Shown here in pieces: positions 6,892 through 15,943 of a stretch of 64,000 nucleotides of DNA (within the stretch, counting starts at the first letter, position 1; the number at the start of each line of letters is the position of its first letter). The notes under the pieces are model-generated. The model ran no database searches and was not told the DNA's origin. It saw nothing but the letters and a program-made list of their open reading frames with translations. The position numbers and the translations under genes are program-made. The stretch comes from Parasegetibacter sp. NRK P23 (GTDB lineage: Bacteria; Bacteroidota; Bacteroidia; Chitinophagales; Chitinophagaceae), in NCBI RefSeq assembly GCF_023721715.1, contig NZ_JAMDLG010000001.1, forward strand, positions 2,581,784 through 2,645,783. Reading direction: 5' to 3'.

Positions 6892-9800
6892 ATGCTTCAC
6901 GCTATCATTTCCTTCTCCGTAAGGAACAAACTCATTGTAGGCATTCTTCTGCTCGGCCTTATTAGTTTCGGCAGTTATTCCGTTACGCAACTGCCTATTG
7001 ACGCGGTTCCAGATATCACCAACAACCAGGTTCAGGTAATCACGGTGGCCCCTTCGCTGGCGGCTCCTGAAGTTGAACGACTGATCACTTTTCCTGTAGA
7101 ACAGGCCAACGCGAACATCAGCGGACTGGTAGAGATCCGCTCTTTTTCAAGGTTCGGCCTTTCCGTTGTAACCATTGTTTTTGAAGACGACGTGGATGTG
7201 TATTGGGCCCGGCAGCAAGTGAGCGAACGCCTGATCCAGGTGCAGAACGATATTCCCGCGGGTGCCGGTACACCACAGCTGGGGCCGATCACAACAGGAC
7301 TCGGAGAAATATACCAGTATGTGCTCCGGCCCGAAAAAGGGTACGAAGATAAATACGATGCCATGGAACTCCGCACCATGCAGGACTGGATCGTACGGCG
7401 TCAACTCCTGGGTACACCCGGCGTAGCAGATGTAAGCAGTTTCGGCGGTTTTCTGAAACAATACGAGGTAAACGTGCAGGCCGATAAGCTGAAAAGCATA
7501 GGGCTTACACTTTCAGATGTATTCGCCGCGCTGGAAAAAAGCAACCAGAACACAGGTGGCGCATACATCGAAAAAAGCAGCGGCGTACTTTTCATCCGCA
7601 GTGAAGGGCTGGCACAAAGCATTGCGGACCTGGAACAGATCGCGGTAAAATCCACCATGAATGGAACACCTGTGCTCCTGCGTGATGTGGCCACTATCGG
7701 GATTGGGCATGCCACGCGGTATGGTGCACTCACTTTCAACGACCAGGGTGAAGTAGCCGGCGCGGTGGTCATGATGCTGAAAGGCGCCAATTCTTCCAGT
7801 GTGGTGAAAGCCGTGAAAGAAAAGATCGAAAGCATCAAAAAGACCCTGCCCGAAGGCGTTACCATAGAGCCTTTCCTGGACCGGAGTAAAATGGTGAACA
7901 ACGCCATTGGCACGGTAGAGAAGAACCTGCTGGAAGGTGCGCTGATCGTGGTTTTCATACTTGTATTGTTCCTGGGCAACCTCAGGGCCGGACTGGTGGT
8001 GGCTTCTGTAATTCCCTTATCCATGCTATTCGCCATCATCTGCATGAACATGTTCGGTGTTTCCGGGAACCTGATGAGTCTGGGCGCATTGGATTTCGGC
8101 CTCATTGTAGACGGAGCCGTGATCATCGTGGAAGCGGTGATGCACCGCCTCCGGCACAGCAAAGCGTTCGCGGGCGCCTCACGCATTACGCAGGAAGAGA
8201 TGAACACGGAAGTGAGTGCTGCCGCCGGAAAAATGATGAACGCCGCCGTATTCGGGCAGATCATTATCCTCATTGTTTACCTGCCTATTCTTTCACTGAA
8301 AGGTATTGAGGGAAAAATGTTCAAGCCCATGGCCCAAACGGTTTCCTTCGCCATTATCGGGGCATTCCTGCTTTCCGTTACTTACGTACCCATGATGAGC
8401 AGCCTTGTGCTGAGTAAAAAAATTACGCACCACGACACCTGGGCCGACAAGATGATGCACTGGCTGGAACAACGCTACAAGCCTGTCCTGGCCCGTGCGC
8501 TGGGTATCCCACGTTGGATCATGGGCATCTCCCTTGCGCTGTTTGCCGGAAGTATATTCCTGCTCACGCGATTGGGCGGAGAGTTTATCCCTCAACTTGA
8601 AGAGGGTGATTTTGCCGTGGAAACCCGGATGCTTACCGGCACATCGCTCACCACCGGCGTCGAATATGTTCAACAGGCGGCACGTATTCTGAAAGACAGT
8701 TTCCCGGAAGTGGAAAAAGTAGTCACCAAACTGGGCTCCGGAGAAATCCCCACCGATCCCATGCCCATGGACTGGGGCGATATGATGGTGATCCTGAAAG
8801 ACAAAGATGAGTGGACCACAGCTGAAAATTTTGATGCACTCGCCGAAAAAATGGGCGATGCTCTGAAAGATGTTCCGGGCATCAACGTAGGCTTCATGTT
8901 CCCCGTACAAATGCGTTTCAATGAACTGATGACGGGTGCCCGGCAGGATGTGGTGTGTAAGATATTCGGGGAAAATATGGATACGCTTGCGCACTACGCC
9001 GGTAAACTCGGTAACCTGGCTGGAAATATTGAAGGCGCAAAGGACCTGTATGTGGAGAAAGTGGCCGGTCTGCCTCAGATCGTAATAGATTTTAACAGAG
9101 CGGCGCTTGCCCGGTACGGCTTACAGATCGAAGACGTGAACACCGTAATCAACACCGCATTCGCGGGTGCATCCGCCGGATTATTGTACGAAGGAGAAAG
9201 ACGGTTCAACCTGGTGGTGCGACTTGGCGCGGAACAAAGAAAGTCGCTGAAAGATGTGCAACAATTGTTAATTCAAACACCCGGTGGTATGCAGATTCCA
9301 CTGAACCAGGTAGCGGATGTGGCGATTAAGGAAGGCCCATCACAAATACAACGTGAAGATGCTAAGCGAAGAATCACGGTGGGCTTCAATGTACGTGGGC
9401 GCGACGTACAATCTATTGTGGAAGAATTACAAAAGAAAACCACGGCAGGCCTTTCACTTCCTCCTGGTTACTACATCACTTACGGCGGCCAGTTCGAGAA
9501 CCTGGTGGAGGCGCAGAAGCGTTTATCCATTGCCGTTCCAGTAGCCTTATTGCTGATCTTCCTGCTGCTCTACTTCGCGTTCCGATCCATCAGGCAGGCA
9601 CTGCTTATATTTTCTGCAATCCCATTGTCAGCCATTGGTGGCGTGTTCGCGTTGGGTATGCGCGGAATGCCGTTCAGCATTTCAGCGGGCGTGGGTTTTA
9701 TCGCGCTGTTTGGGGTGGCGGTACTCAACGGCATCGTGTTGATTACAGAATTCAACCGCCTCCGGCGGGAAGGTATGGAAGACCTGAGATCAATCGTGCT

Positions 9801-11256
9801 GAAAGGAACGAGGATCAGGTTGCGCCCGGTATTGATGACGGCCGCTGTAGCTTCCTTAGGATTTCTCCCGATGGCGCTCAGCAATGGCGCAGGAGCGGAA
9901 GTGCAGCGCCCATTGGCCACCGTGGTGATCGGTGGGCTGGTTACCGCCACGCTGCTCACTTTGCTTGTACTGCCTATATTATATGTTTGGTCGGAACAAA
10001 GAAAAATACGTAAAAATCAGACCATGAAACCACTTTCCATGATACTGCTGCTTTGCGCATCCACGGGGCTTTTTGCGCAGGAAAACACTTCGTTGCCGGA
10101 AATCCTGCAACAGGCAAATGCGAACAACCCGTTTCTTAAGAGCGGACAAAGCAATATCAATTACAGGAAACAGCTTGAAAAAACCGGCTTCAACCCCGAC
10201 AAAACAAATATTTCAGGAGAATATGGCAACATCAACTCCGCATTTACTGATAACCGTTTCGGTGTAAGCCAGACCATTCACTGGCCAGGTGTTTATTCAA
10301 AACAGAAAGCATTACTGAAAACAGAAACCGCTTCAGCCGAAGCCATGTTTCATGTTCAGGAAGCCAATATCGACCTTCAGGTAAGGAACACCTATGTTGA
10401 GTACCTGTACTGGTCTGAAAAAAAGACCTTGCTGGAAGAAGCCGCAAACTTGTACAAAGGCGCTTTTGAAAGAGAAAAAACAAGGCTGGAAGCGGGAGCA
10501 GCAGGAGCAATGGGCACCTATAGCGCTGAGCAATTGCTATTACTGAATACGAATGCGGTGCAGGAAGCGCTCACGGAAAAGAACATACGTGTGGAGCAAC
10601 TGAGGTTTCTTGCTGGAAACACCAAACTTGTTCCGGAAACAAAAACACTGCTTGGCTTTACAGGTTCACCATTGCCGGATAGCTCGATATCTGCCGTTCA
10701 CCCGCTGCTGCTCCCATTTACAACGCAGGTAAAATCGGCGGAACAAGCCGCTCAACTGGCCAGAATGCAACAGTATCCCGACTTCACCATTGGTTATTAT
10801 AACACGTCTATCCGGGGATGGCAACAAACCGATGTGAATACTGAACAATATTTTGATGGCAGCAGAAGATTTTCCACGGTACAGGCAGGCATCCTCGTTC
10901 CTTTACTTGGCAGATCGAGGTCAAAGAGTGCAGCCGCGGCACAGATCAAAACATTGGAAGCACAACAACAATTAGAAGCACAAACACTTCAATTGCAACA
11001 GGCGGTCAACGAAGAAACCGCTCGTTACCAAAGACTTTATCAGCAACTGAGCGTTTACCAACAGACCATCCTGCCGAACGCAGCTACCACAATACAACTC
11101 GCCACGCAACAACTTGACAACGGGGACATCAGTTACCTGGAATGGAACCTGGTGGTGCGGCAAGCCATGGAAGCAAAGATAGCATGGCTCGACACCCAGC
11201 TTCAATCCGCTAAAAGCGCCAACAACCTGCTTTATTTAACCGGACAAAACAACTAA
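6892..11256 (+). CDS. CusA/CzcA-type heavy-metal RND pump fused to TolC-like channel
   Basis: The 1454-residue protein joins two parts of a tripartite efflux system. Residues 1 to about 1040 are a heavy-metal RND pump: N-terminus MLHAIISFSVRNKLIVG, two periplasmic loops, and the HME TM4 block LDFGLIVDGAVIIVEA near residue 400 with its paired aspartates. Residues from about 1065 are an outer-membrane factor (TolC-type) with its two repeats of barrel strands and coiled coil. The join holds a second signal-peptide-like segment, MKPLSMILLLCASTGLFAQ, starting at residue 1045 (ATG at 10024). Such fusions occur in Bacteroidota. The adaptor gene follows after one base. Metal specificity (Cu, Ag, Co, Zn) cannot be read from the sequence. 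Confidence 0.93.
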   Translation: MLHAIISFSVRNKLIVGILLLGLISFGSYSVTQLPIDAVPDITNNQVQVITVAPSLAAPEVERLITFPVEQANANISGLVEIRSFSRFGLSVVTIVFEDDVDVYWARQQVSERLIQVQNDIPAGAGTPQLGPITTGLGEIYQYVLRPEKGYEDKYDAMELRTMQDWIVRRQLLGTPGVADVSSFGGFLKQYEVNVQADKLKSIGLTLSDVFAALEKSNQNTGGAYIEKSSGVLFIRSEGLAQSIADLEQIAVKSTMNGTPVLLRDVATIGIGHATRYGALTFNDQGEVAGAVVMMLKGANSSSVVKAVKEKIESIKKTLPEGVTIEPFLDRSKMVNNAIGTVEKNLLEGALIVVFILVLFLGNLRAGLVVASVIPLSMLFAIICMNMFGVSGNLMSLGALDFGLIVDGAVIIVEAVMHRLRHSKAFAGASRITQEEMNTEVSAAAGKMMNAAVFGQIIILIVYLPILSLKGIEGKMFKPMAQTVSFAIIGAFLLSVTYVPMMSSLVLSKKITHHDTWADKMMHWLEQRYKPVLARALGIPRWIMGISLALFAGSIFLLTRLGGEFIPQLEEGDFAVETRMLTGTSLTTGVEYVQQAARILKDSFPEVEKVVTKLGSGEIPTDPMPMDWGDMMVILKDKDEWTTAENFDALAEKMGDALKDVPGINVGFMFPVQMRFNELMTGARQDVVCKIFGENMDTLAHYAGKLGNLAGNIEGAKDLYVEKVAGLPQIVIDFNRAALARYGLQIEDVNTVINTAFAGASAGLLYEGERRFNLVVRLGAEQRKSLKDVQQLLIQTPGGMQIPLNQVADVAIKEGPSQIQREDAKRRITVGFNVRGRDVQSIVEELQKKTTAGLSLPPGYYITYGGQFENLVEAQKRLSIAVPVALLLIFLLLYFAFRSIRQALLIFSAIPLSAIGGVFALGMRGMPFSISAGVGFIALFGVAVLNGIVLITEFNRLRREGMEDLRSIVLKGTRIRLRPVLMTAAVASLGFLPMALSNGAGAEVQRPLATVVIGGLVTATLLTLLVLPILYVWSEQRKIRKNQTMKPLSMILLLCASTGLFAQENTSLPEILQQANANNPFLKSGQSNINYRKQLEKTGFNPDKTNISGEYGNINSAFTDNRFGVSQTIHWPGVYSKQKALLKTETASAEAMFHVQEANIDLQVRNTYVEYLYWSEKKTLLEEAANLYKGAFEREKTRLEAGAAGAMGTYSAEQLLLLNTNAVQEALTEKNIRVEQLRFLAGNTKLVPETKTLLGFTGSPLPDSSISAVHPLLLPFTTQVKSAEQAAQLARMQQYPDFTIGYYNTSIRGWQQTDVNTEQYFDGSRRFSTVQAGILVPLLGRSRSKSAAAAQIKTLEAQQQLEAQTLQLQQAVNEETARYQRLYQQLSVYQQTILPNAATTIQLATQQLDNGDISYLEWNLVVRQAMEAKIAWLDTQLQSAKSANNLLYLTGQNN

Positions 11257-11257
11257 C

Positions 11258-12400
11258 ATGAAACACTTTATATATCCGTTCATCATCGCCGCAACGCTGG
11301 TCGCCTGCAAACCAGATTCAAGTGAAAAAACCGCTGAACCCGCCGCGGAAAATACGGTGGAAGCCAATAGTATTTCACTGACACAGAACCAGGTAAAAAA
11401 TGCAGGAATAGTATCTGAAACACTGGGAAGCGGAACGTTATCCGACGAATTAAAAGTAAACGGGATCGTAGAAGTACCCCCTCAAAACCTGGTATCCGTG
11501 AGCTTCCCGCTTGGCGGCTACCTTTCTTCCACGGAATTACTCCCGGGCATGCAAATACGTAAAGGACAAACCATCGCCTGGATGGAAGACCCGGCCTACA
11601 TCCAATTGCAGCAAGACTACCTCGTGGCCGCCTCCAGGATCACTTACCTTGAAAAAACATACAAGCGCCAGCAAGCCCTCAACGCCTCCAAAGCAAACAG
11701 CGATCAATCGCTGGAGCAGGCGGAATCGGAATACAAAGCGCAGCGTATCCAGTGGCATGGACTGCGGGAAAAACTGAGACTGCTCGGTTTGAACCCGGAC
11801 CGCCTTTCTGAAACAACGATTACACGGAAAGTGGCCATACATGCGCCTATCAACGGATTCGTCTCTAAAGTGAACGTGAACATCGGCAAATACGTGAACC
11901 CGACAGATGTGCTTTTTGAACTGGTGAATCCTGATGATATCCATGCGGCGCTCACCGTCTTTGAAAAAGATATTCCAGCCTTGAAGATCGGTCAGAAAGT
12001 GGCCCTCACCCTTAGTGACCGTCCCAATGAAGTGCATCCTGCCGAGATCATTCTGATCAGCCGTAACCTGGATGAAAACAGAAGCGTGGTGGTGCATTGT
12101 CATTTTGAGAAAGAAGATCATTCCCTGTTGCCTGGTATGTTCCTCAACGCGCGCATTGCGGTCTCAGATACATCGGGGATCATCGTTCCGGAAGAAGCGG
12201 TGGTCCGCTTCGGCAACGACGAATGTATTTTCACCGACAATGGCAATGGCAATTATTCCATGGTAACGGTGAAAAGAACTGCAACGCAGGATGGCAAAAT
12301 ACTGGTGGCTCCTTCAGAAAATATCACAGGAAAAAAGATTGTCGTAAAGAACGCTTACGCGTTGCTCTCGAAACTGAAAAACACCGAGGAGGAAGAGTAG
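11258..12400 (+). CDS. Efflux RND periplasmic adaptor, CusB-like lipoprotein
   Basis: This 380-residue protein starts with a lipoprotein signal (IIAATLVAC, lipid Cys at residue 17). It continues with the membrane-fusion-protein plan: a barrel-sandwich half (VPPQNLVSVSFPLGGYL...GMQIRKGQTIAWMEDPAY), a helical hairpin of about 90 residues with many Gln/Ala, the second lipoyl half (ITRKVAIHAPINGFVSKVNVNIGKYV), then beta-barrel and membrane-proximal domains. It would link the inner-membrane pump to the outer-membrane channel, both encoded in the fused gene one base upstream, so translation is probably coupled. No His- or Met-rich metal-binding N-terminus is seen. Confidence 0.92.
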   Translation: MKHFIYPFIIAATLVACKPDSSEKTAEPAAENTVEANSISLTQNQVKNAGIVSETLGSGTLSDELKVNGIVEVPPQNLVSVSFPLGGYLSSTELLPGMQIRKGQTIAWMEDPAYIQLQQDYLVAASRITYLEKTYKRQQALNASKANSDQSLEQAESEYKAQRIQWHGLREKLRLLGLNPDRLSETTITRKVAIHAPINGFVSKVNVNIGKYVNPTDVLFELVNPDDIHAALTVFEKDIPALKIGQKVALTLSDRPNEVHPAEIILISRNLDENRSVVVHCHFEKEDHSLLPGMFLNARIAVSDTSGIIVPEEAVVRFGNDECIFTDNGNGNYSMVTVKRTATQDGKILVAPSENITGKKIVVKNAYALLSKLKNTEEEE

Positions 12401-12422
12401 GAAAAAACTTAACGCGCCGAAA

Positions 12423-12472
12423 GAAAAACACCGCGGGGAAGGGGGAATTACCTAGCGGTGGCACCGGGTCCT
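12423..12472. repeat. GC-rich intergenic repeat, copy A
   Basis: GAAAAACACCG followed 33 bases later by CGGTGGCACCGGGT. The same two words at the same spacing (34) recur at 48057-48108, and the second word recurs in altered form in the hairpin at 12543-12579. It lies in the 218-base gap between two converging genes (adaptor and ubiX), which otherwise shows nothing coding. Confidence 0.55.
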
Positions 12473-12542
12473 GCAAACACGCAGCAAACCTGCAAAAAAC
12501 GGCAATAGGTTATAAATAGAAAAAAACGGAAAGGAACGCGTG

Positions 12543-12579
12543 AAAACACGGTACCCGGTAGCACCGGGTACCGTGTTTT
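12543..12579. terminator. Perfect GC-rich hairpin between converging genes
   Basis: Sixteen-base arms (12543-12558 and 12564-12579) pair perfectly around the loop TAGCA. The stem begins AAAACACGG and ends CCGTGTTTT, so both strands finish in four T. It sits between the convergent adaptor and ubiX genes and probably terminates both. Its core GGTAGCACCGGGTACC resembles the repeat copies at 12456 and 48091. Confidence 0.75.
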
Positions 12580-12618
12580 CCTCATGCTTCGGTATCTCCG
12601 GGGCTTTCACCCCGGCTC

Positions 12619-13182
12619 CTAAGAACCACTTCCCCAACGGAAGGTATCTACCTTCACGCCAGCCAGGTCGAGAACCCTGTCCACCACCGTGGCGGCTACT
12701 TCTTCGATGGTTTTCGGTACGCTGTAAAAAGATGGGGTTGCCGGGCATATGATGCCTCCGGCTAAAGTGATGGTTTCCATATTGCGGATGTGCACCAGGT
12801 TATAAGGCGTTTCACGCGCCACGCATATTAGTTTGCGGCGTTCTTTCAACACCACATCCGCTGCCCGGGTGATCAGGTCGTTGGAGATGCCGTTGGCGAT
12901 CCGTCCCAATGTGCCCATGGAACACGGAACGATGATCATGGTGTTGAACTGCCCGGAGCCGGAGGCGAAGGGCGCGTTGAAATCGTGCTGTTCATAGAAG
13001 GAGAAGGAATATTTTTTGAAAGATGCGTCCCCCAGTTCGGTTTCCCAGACCTGGCGCGCGTTGGGTGTCATTACCACCGCAACGGCATCGGGACGGGGCT
13101 GTGCTTTTTCCAGTTTGTCCAGCAAAACTTTCGCATATACGGAACCGCTTGCCCCGGTTATGGCCACCACAATTTTATTCAT
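12619..13182 (-). CDS. ubiX: Flavin prenyltransferase UbiX
   Basis: A 187-residue full-length UbiX/Pad1 protein. The N-terminal FMN-binding ITGASGSVYAK, the VVPCSMGTLGRIANGISNDLITRAADV block and RKLICVARETPYNLVHIRNM are all family hallmarks. The enzyme adds a dimethylallyl group to FMN to make the prenylated cofactor of UbiD-type decarboxylases. Bacteroidota use menaquinone, so the partner decarboxylase (not in the window) may serve menaquinone or aromatic acid metabolism. It is divergent from the thioredoxin-like gene at 13221, leaving 38 bases for both promoters. Confidence 0.95.
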   Translation of the reverse strand: MNKIVVAITGASGSVYAKVLLDKLEKAQPRPDAVAVVMTPNARQVWETELGDASFKKYSFSFYEQHDFNAPFASGSGQFNTMIIVPCSMGTLGRIANGISNDLITRAADVVLKERRKLICVARETPYNLVHIRNMETITLAGGIICPATPSFYSVPKTIEEVAATVVDRVLDLAGVKVDTFRWGSGS

Positions 13183-13220
13183 GAGTTGATCGTAACTTTA
13201 AACCAAACAACAAAAATAAG

Positions 13221-13745
13221 ATGCAAAAGGTTATGGTGTGGGTTTTACTGGCTTTGCTAGCCGGCTGTGCCCCACGAAGTGCGGTACAGAAAGAGACAAT
13301 GAACTGGAAAACACTTCCTGAAGTGGAAGCGCTGAAAAAGGAAGACCCAAGGCCCGTACTAGCCGACCTGTACACGACCTGGTGCGGCTGGTGCAAGGTG
13401 ATGGACAAAAACACCTACAGTAACCCGGCAGTGATAAAATACCTTACCGAGAAGTTCCACGCCATAAAAGTGAATGCGGAAACCAGAGAGAACCTGGTAT
13501 GGAACGGCAAATCCTACCCGGTGGACCAGGCATCCAAAACCAGCCGCCTGGCCATCGAATGGACCAACGGACGCCTCTCCTATCCTACCACCATCATTAT
13601 TCCACCGGGGGAAGCGCCGCAGGCGATCCCCGGCTACCTCACACCCGCAGAATTCGAGCCCATCGTAAAATATTTCGGCGAAGGCGCTTACAAACGCATG
13701 AGTTTCCCGGATTTCCAGAAGCAGTTCAAACCTTCATGGAACTGA
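13221..13745 (+). CDS. Thioredoxin-fold lipoprotein with CGWC motif
   Basis: A 174-residue lipoprotein: signal VWVLLALLAGC (lipid Cys near residue 15), then a thioredoxin-like domain of the DUF255/Thioredoxin_7 type with the active site TTWCGWCKVMD (about 52-62), the cis-Pro region LSYPTTIIIPPG, and a short C-terminal helix. It would work as a periplasmic thiol reductase or disulfide handler; the partner is unknown. It has no operon neighbour; the next gene on the right runs the other way. Confidence 0.85.
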   Translation: MQKVMVWVLLALLAGCAPRSAVQKETMNWKTLPEVEALKKEDPRPVLADLYTTWCGWCKVMDKNTYSNPAVIKYLTEKFHAIKVNAETRENLVWNGKSYPVDQASKTSRLAIEWTNGRLSYPTTIIIPPGEAPQAIPGYLTPAEFEPIVKYFGEGAYKRMSFPDFQKQFKPSWN

Positions 13746-13848
13746 ACATCATTGAAAAACAAACGTTTGCGTATTGACCTGAATCAAGAATGTGAAAGAA
13801 GTGTAAAAAAAGTGGCGGAGTACAACCAGTGTTAGAACAATGATGTCT

Positions 13849-13856
13849 TATATTTG
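13849..13856 (+). promoter_or_regulatory. TAnnTTTG -7 box with no following gene
   Basis: TATATTTG is an exact match to the phylum -7 consensus, but no rightward gene follows: about 50 bases later comes an intrinsic terminator. The pair could define a short RNA of about 70-75 bases. No clear -33 TTG was seen. Confidence 0.3.
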
Positions 13857-13903
13857 AGTTTTCATAGGATAAGGTTTAATGGTTAATGGTATTTGATTAG
13901 TGC

Positions 13904-13931
13904 ATCCCGCCGCAAGGCGGGATCTTTTTTT
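13904..13931 (+). terminator. Intrinsic terminator
   Basis: ATCCCGCC (13904-13911) pairs with GGCGGGAT (13916-13923) around the tetraloop GCAA, followed by a run of T to 13931. It terminates rightward transcription, either from the thioredoxin gene 158 bases upstream or from a short transcript beginning near 13863. Confidence 0.85.
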
Positions 13932-13957
13932 CGCTCCTTTCCTACATTCCATCCCTT

Positions 13958-14548
13958 CTATTCAAAATATCCTGCAATTACTTTCATCAGTTCATCTGAC
14001 CATACTTTATACATCGTTCCTGATGGATGCAGTTTATCTTCTACCACCATCGCTTCCAAAGCCCCTTTTTCCCTGTAAATCCCGGTTATATCAACATATC
14101 CCGCACCGTATTCTCCAGCCATCCTGCTGTTTATTGCATTGTAAACATCCAGTTCGGACGCTATTTTTTCCTGGTCGCGTTCCGCCGCAAACGGGGTTAC
14201 GCCCCAGTCCGGGATACTGATGACCACTATTTTACCCCCTTTATCTTTTGCCAGATCGAGAAGTTGTTTCAACTCATATTCATACGCATCAATAGGCAAG
14301 CCACGGTACTGGTTGTTTACTCCGATCAATAATGTTATAAGATCGTACCTCGGTTGAAGGGTATGTTTTTCCAGCCTCGCCAGCAATTCGCCGGTGGTCC
14401 AGCCGGTTTTAGCGATAATCTCCGGAGCATCAAACAGCAGTCCTCTTGCACGCAGCATTTCCAGCGTCTGGTAAGGATAACTTTCAAACAGGGGAACACC
14501 TTCGCCAATGGTGTACGAGTCGCCAAGGGCAAGCCAGTTATAACGCAT
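13958..14548 (-). CDS. SGNH/GDSL-type hydrolase
   Basis: A 196-residue protein with the SGNH blocks: block I ALGDSYTIGEG near the N-terminus (nucleophile Ser in GDSY), block III GVNNQYRG (oxyanion Asn), and block V DKLHPSG with the catalytic Asp and His. No signal peptide is visible, so it is likely a cytoplasmic esterase or lipase; the substrate is unknown. Its start overlaps the end of kynU by 11 bases, which indicates translational coupling in one leftward operon. Confidence 0.88.
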   Translation of the reverse strand: MRYNWLALGDSYTIGEGVPLFESYPYQTLEMLRARGLLFDAPEIIAKTGWTTGELLARLEKHTLQPRYDLITLLIGVNNQYRGLPIDAYEYELKQLLDLAKDKGGKIVVISIPDWGVTPFAAERDQEKIASELDVYNAINSRMAGEYGAGYVDITGIYREKGALEAMVVEDKLHPSGTMYKVWSDELMKVIAGYFE

Positions 14549-15809
14549 GTGGCATATTTTTCAATACTTCATAAAAACGATACACATCATTGAAAGAGCA
14601 ATACAGTGGTGCAGGCGCCAGTCGTATCACACCAGGCTCCCGGTAATCGCAAATGATGCCCTGCTGCATCATTTGTGTATGAATGGCTTTACCGTTTTCC
14701 GGAAAATAGAGGGAAAGTTGCGCCCCGCGCCATTCTTGCTCCTTCGGTGTGATGATCTCGAAAGGCATGGAAGACTGTCCCAAAAGATATTCGAGGTATG
14801 CGGTAAGTTCCAGACTTTTCGCACGCAGCTTTTCAATACCCGCAACTTTAAAATGTTCCAGCGAAGCTTTGAGACTCACCATATTAAAAACCTGCGCGGT
14901 ACTGATTTGCCAGCCGGAAGCGCCTTTTTTAGGTACAAAACCCTTTTCCATTTTAAAACGGGTACGTTCATCGTTTCCCCACCAACCTGCTGCACGCGGG
15001 AAACCGGGATCATTCCCATGTTTTTCGTGCACAAAAAGTCCCCCAACGGCACCTGGTCCGCCATTCAGGTATTTGTAGGAACACCATACCGCGAAGTCCA
15101 CGTTCCAGTTGTGTAACTGCATAGGGATATTCCCCGCCACATGCGCCAGGTCCCAGCCGGCAAAGGCGCCCTGCCGCTGCGCTGCCGCGGTGATCGTTGC
15201 TATATCGTATAGTTGTCCGGTGTAATAGTTGATGCCGCCCATCAGCAACAAAGCCAGTTCATCACCATGTGTTTCAATTGTCGCTAAAATATCTTCCGTA
15301 CGCAATAGTTTTTCTCCGGAGCGTGGGTGGATTTCAATAATGGTGGTATCGGGATCAAGGTGGTGCAAACGCGCCACGGTTTCCAGTGCATATTGGTCGG
15401 AAGGAAAAGCGCCTGCTTCCATCATGATCTTGTTTCGCTTCCCGGAGGGCCGGTAAAAGCTTTGCAACATCAGGTGCAGGTTTACCGTAAGCGTATTCAT
15501 AACGGTTACTTCATCCTTGTGGCATCCCATCATACCGGCGAGCGTCTCCGAAAACTGTTCATGGTAAAACAACCATGGATTTTTTGCGTGGAAATAACCT
15601 TCCACGGCGAGTTGCTGCCAATCGTTCAGTTCCTGCTGAATGGCCGCAGATACTTTCCTGGCTTGTAATCCGAGCGAGTTGCCACAGAAATAAATGGCAT
15701 CGGCGCCATTGTGTTGGGGGAAAAGAAATTCCTTTTTGAAAGCAGCGAGTTGATCTGCCGCATCCAGTTGAGCGGCACATTCCCGCGTAGGGGCAAATGG
15801 TGTTTTCAT
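14538..15809 (-). CDS. kynU: Kynureninase
   Basis: A 423-residue PLP enzyme of fold type I. The conserved FCGNSLGLQ, the aromatic WDLAHVAGN strand, the PLP-lysine motif WCSYKYLNGGPGAVGGLFVHEKH, and RAAGWWG match kynureninase. It cleaves kynurenine or 3-hydroxykynurenine to anthranilate or 3-hydroxyanthranilate plus alanine, in tryptophan catabolism or NAD synthesis. The other kynurenine-pathway genes are not in the window. It is divergent from the glutaryl-CoA dehydrogenase gene, an enzyme further down the aerobic tryptophan/lysine breakdown route, which makes shared regulation plausible (inference). Confidence 0.95.
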   Translation of the reverse strand: MKTPFAPTRECAAQLDAADQLAAFKKEFLFPQHNGADAIYFCGNSLGLQARKVSAAIQQELNDWQQLAVEGYFHAKNPWLFYHEQFSETLAGMMGCHKDEVTVMNTLTVNLHLMLQSFYRPSGKRNKIMMEAGAFPSDQYALETVARLHHLDPDTTIIEIHPRSGEKLLRTEDILATIETHGDELALLLMGGINYYTGQLYDIATITAAAQRQGAFAGWDLAHVAGNIPMQLHNWNVDFAVWCSYKYLNGGPGAVGGLFVHEKHGNDPGFPRAAGWWGNDERTRFKMEKGFVPKKGASGWQISTAQVFNMVSLKASLEHFKVAGIEKLRAKSLELTAYLEYLLGQSSMPFEIITPKEQEWRGAQLSLYFPENGKAIHTQMMQQGIICDYREPGVIRLAPAPLYCSFNDVYRFYEVLKNMPHAL

Positions 15810-15943
15810 GCAGGCAATTTACTTATATCACTTAATTGCAGGGCAAGAAATGTACGAACCCTTATTTCCGCCTTTCATTCAAACAAATATTGCCCGCCAT
15901 CACTAATTTGCTTACATTGAGAGCGGATGAAAATTTGCCTGCT

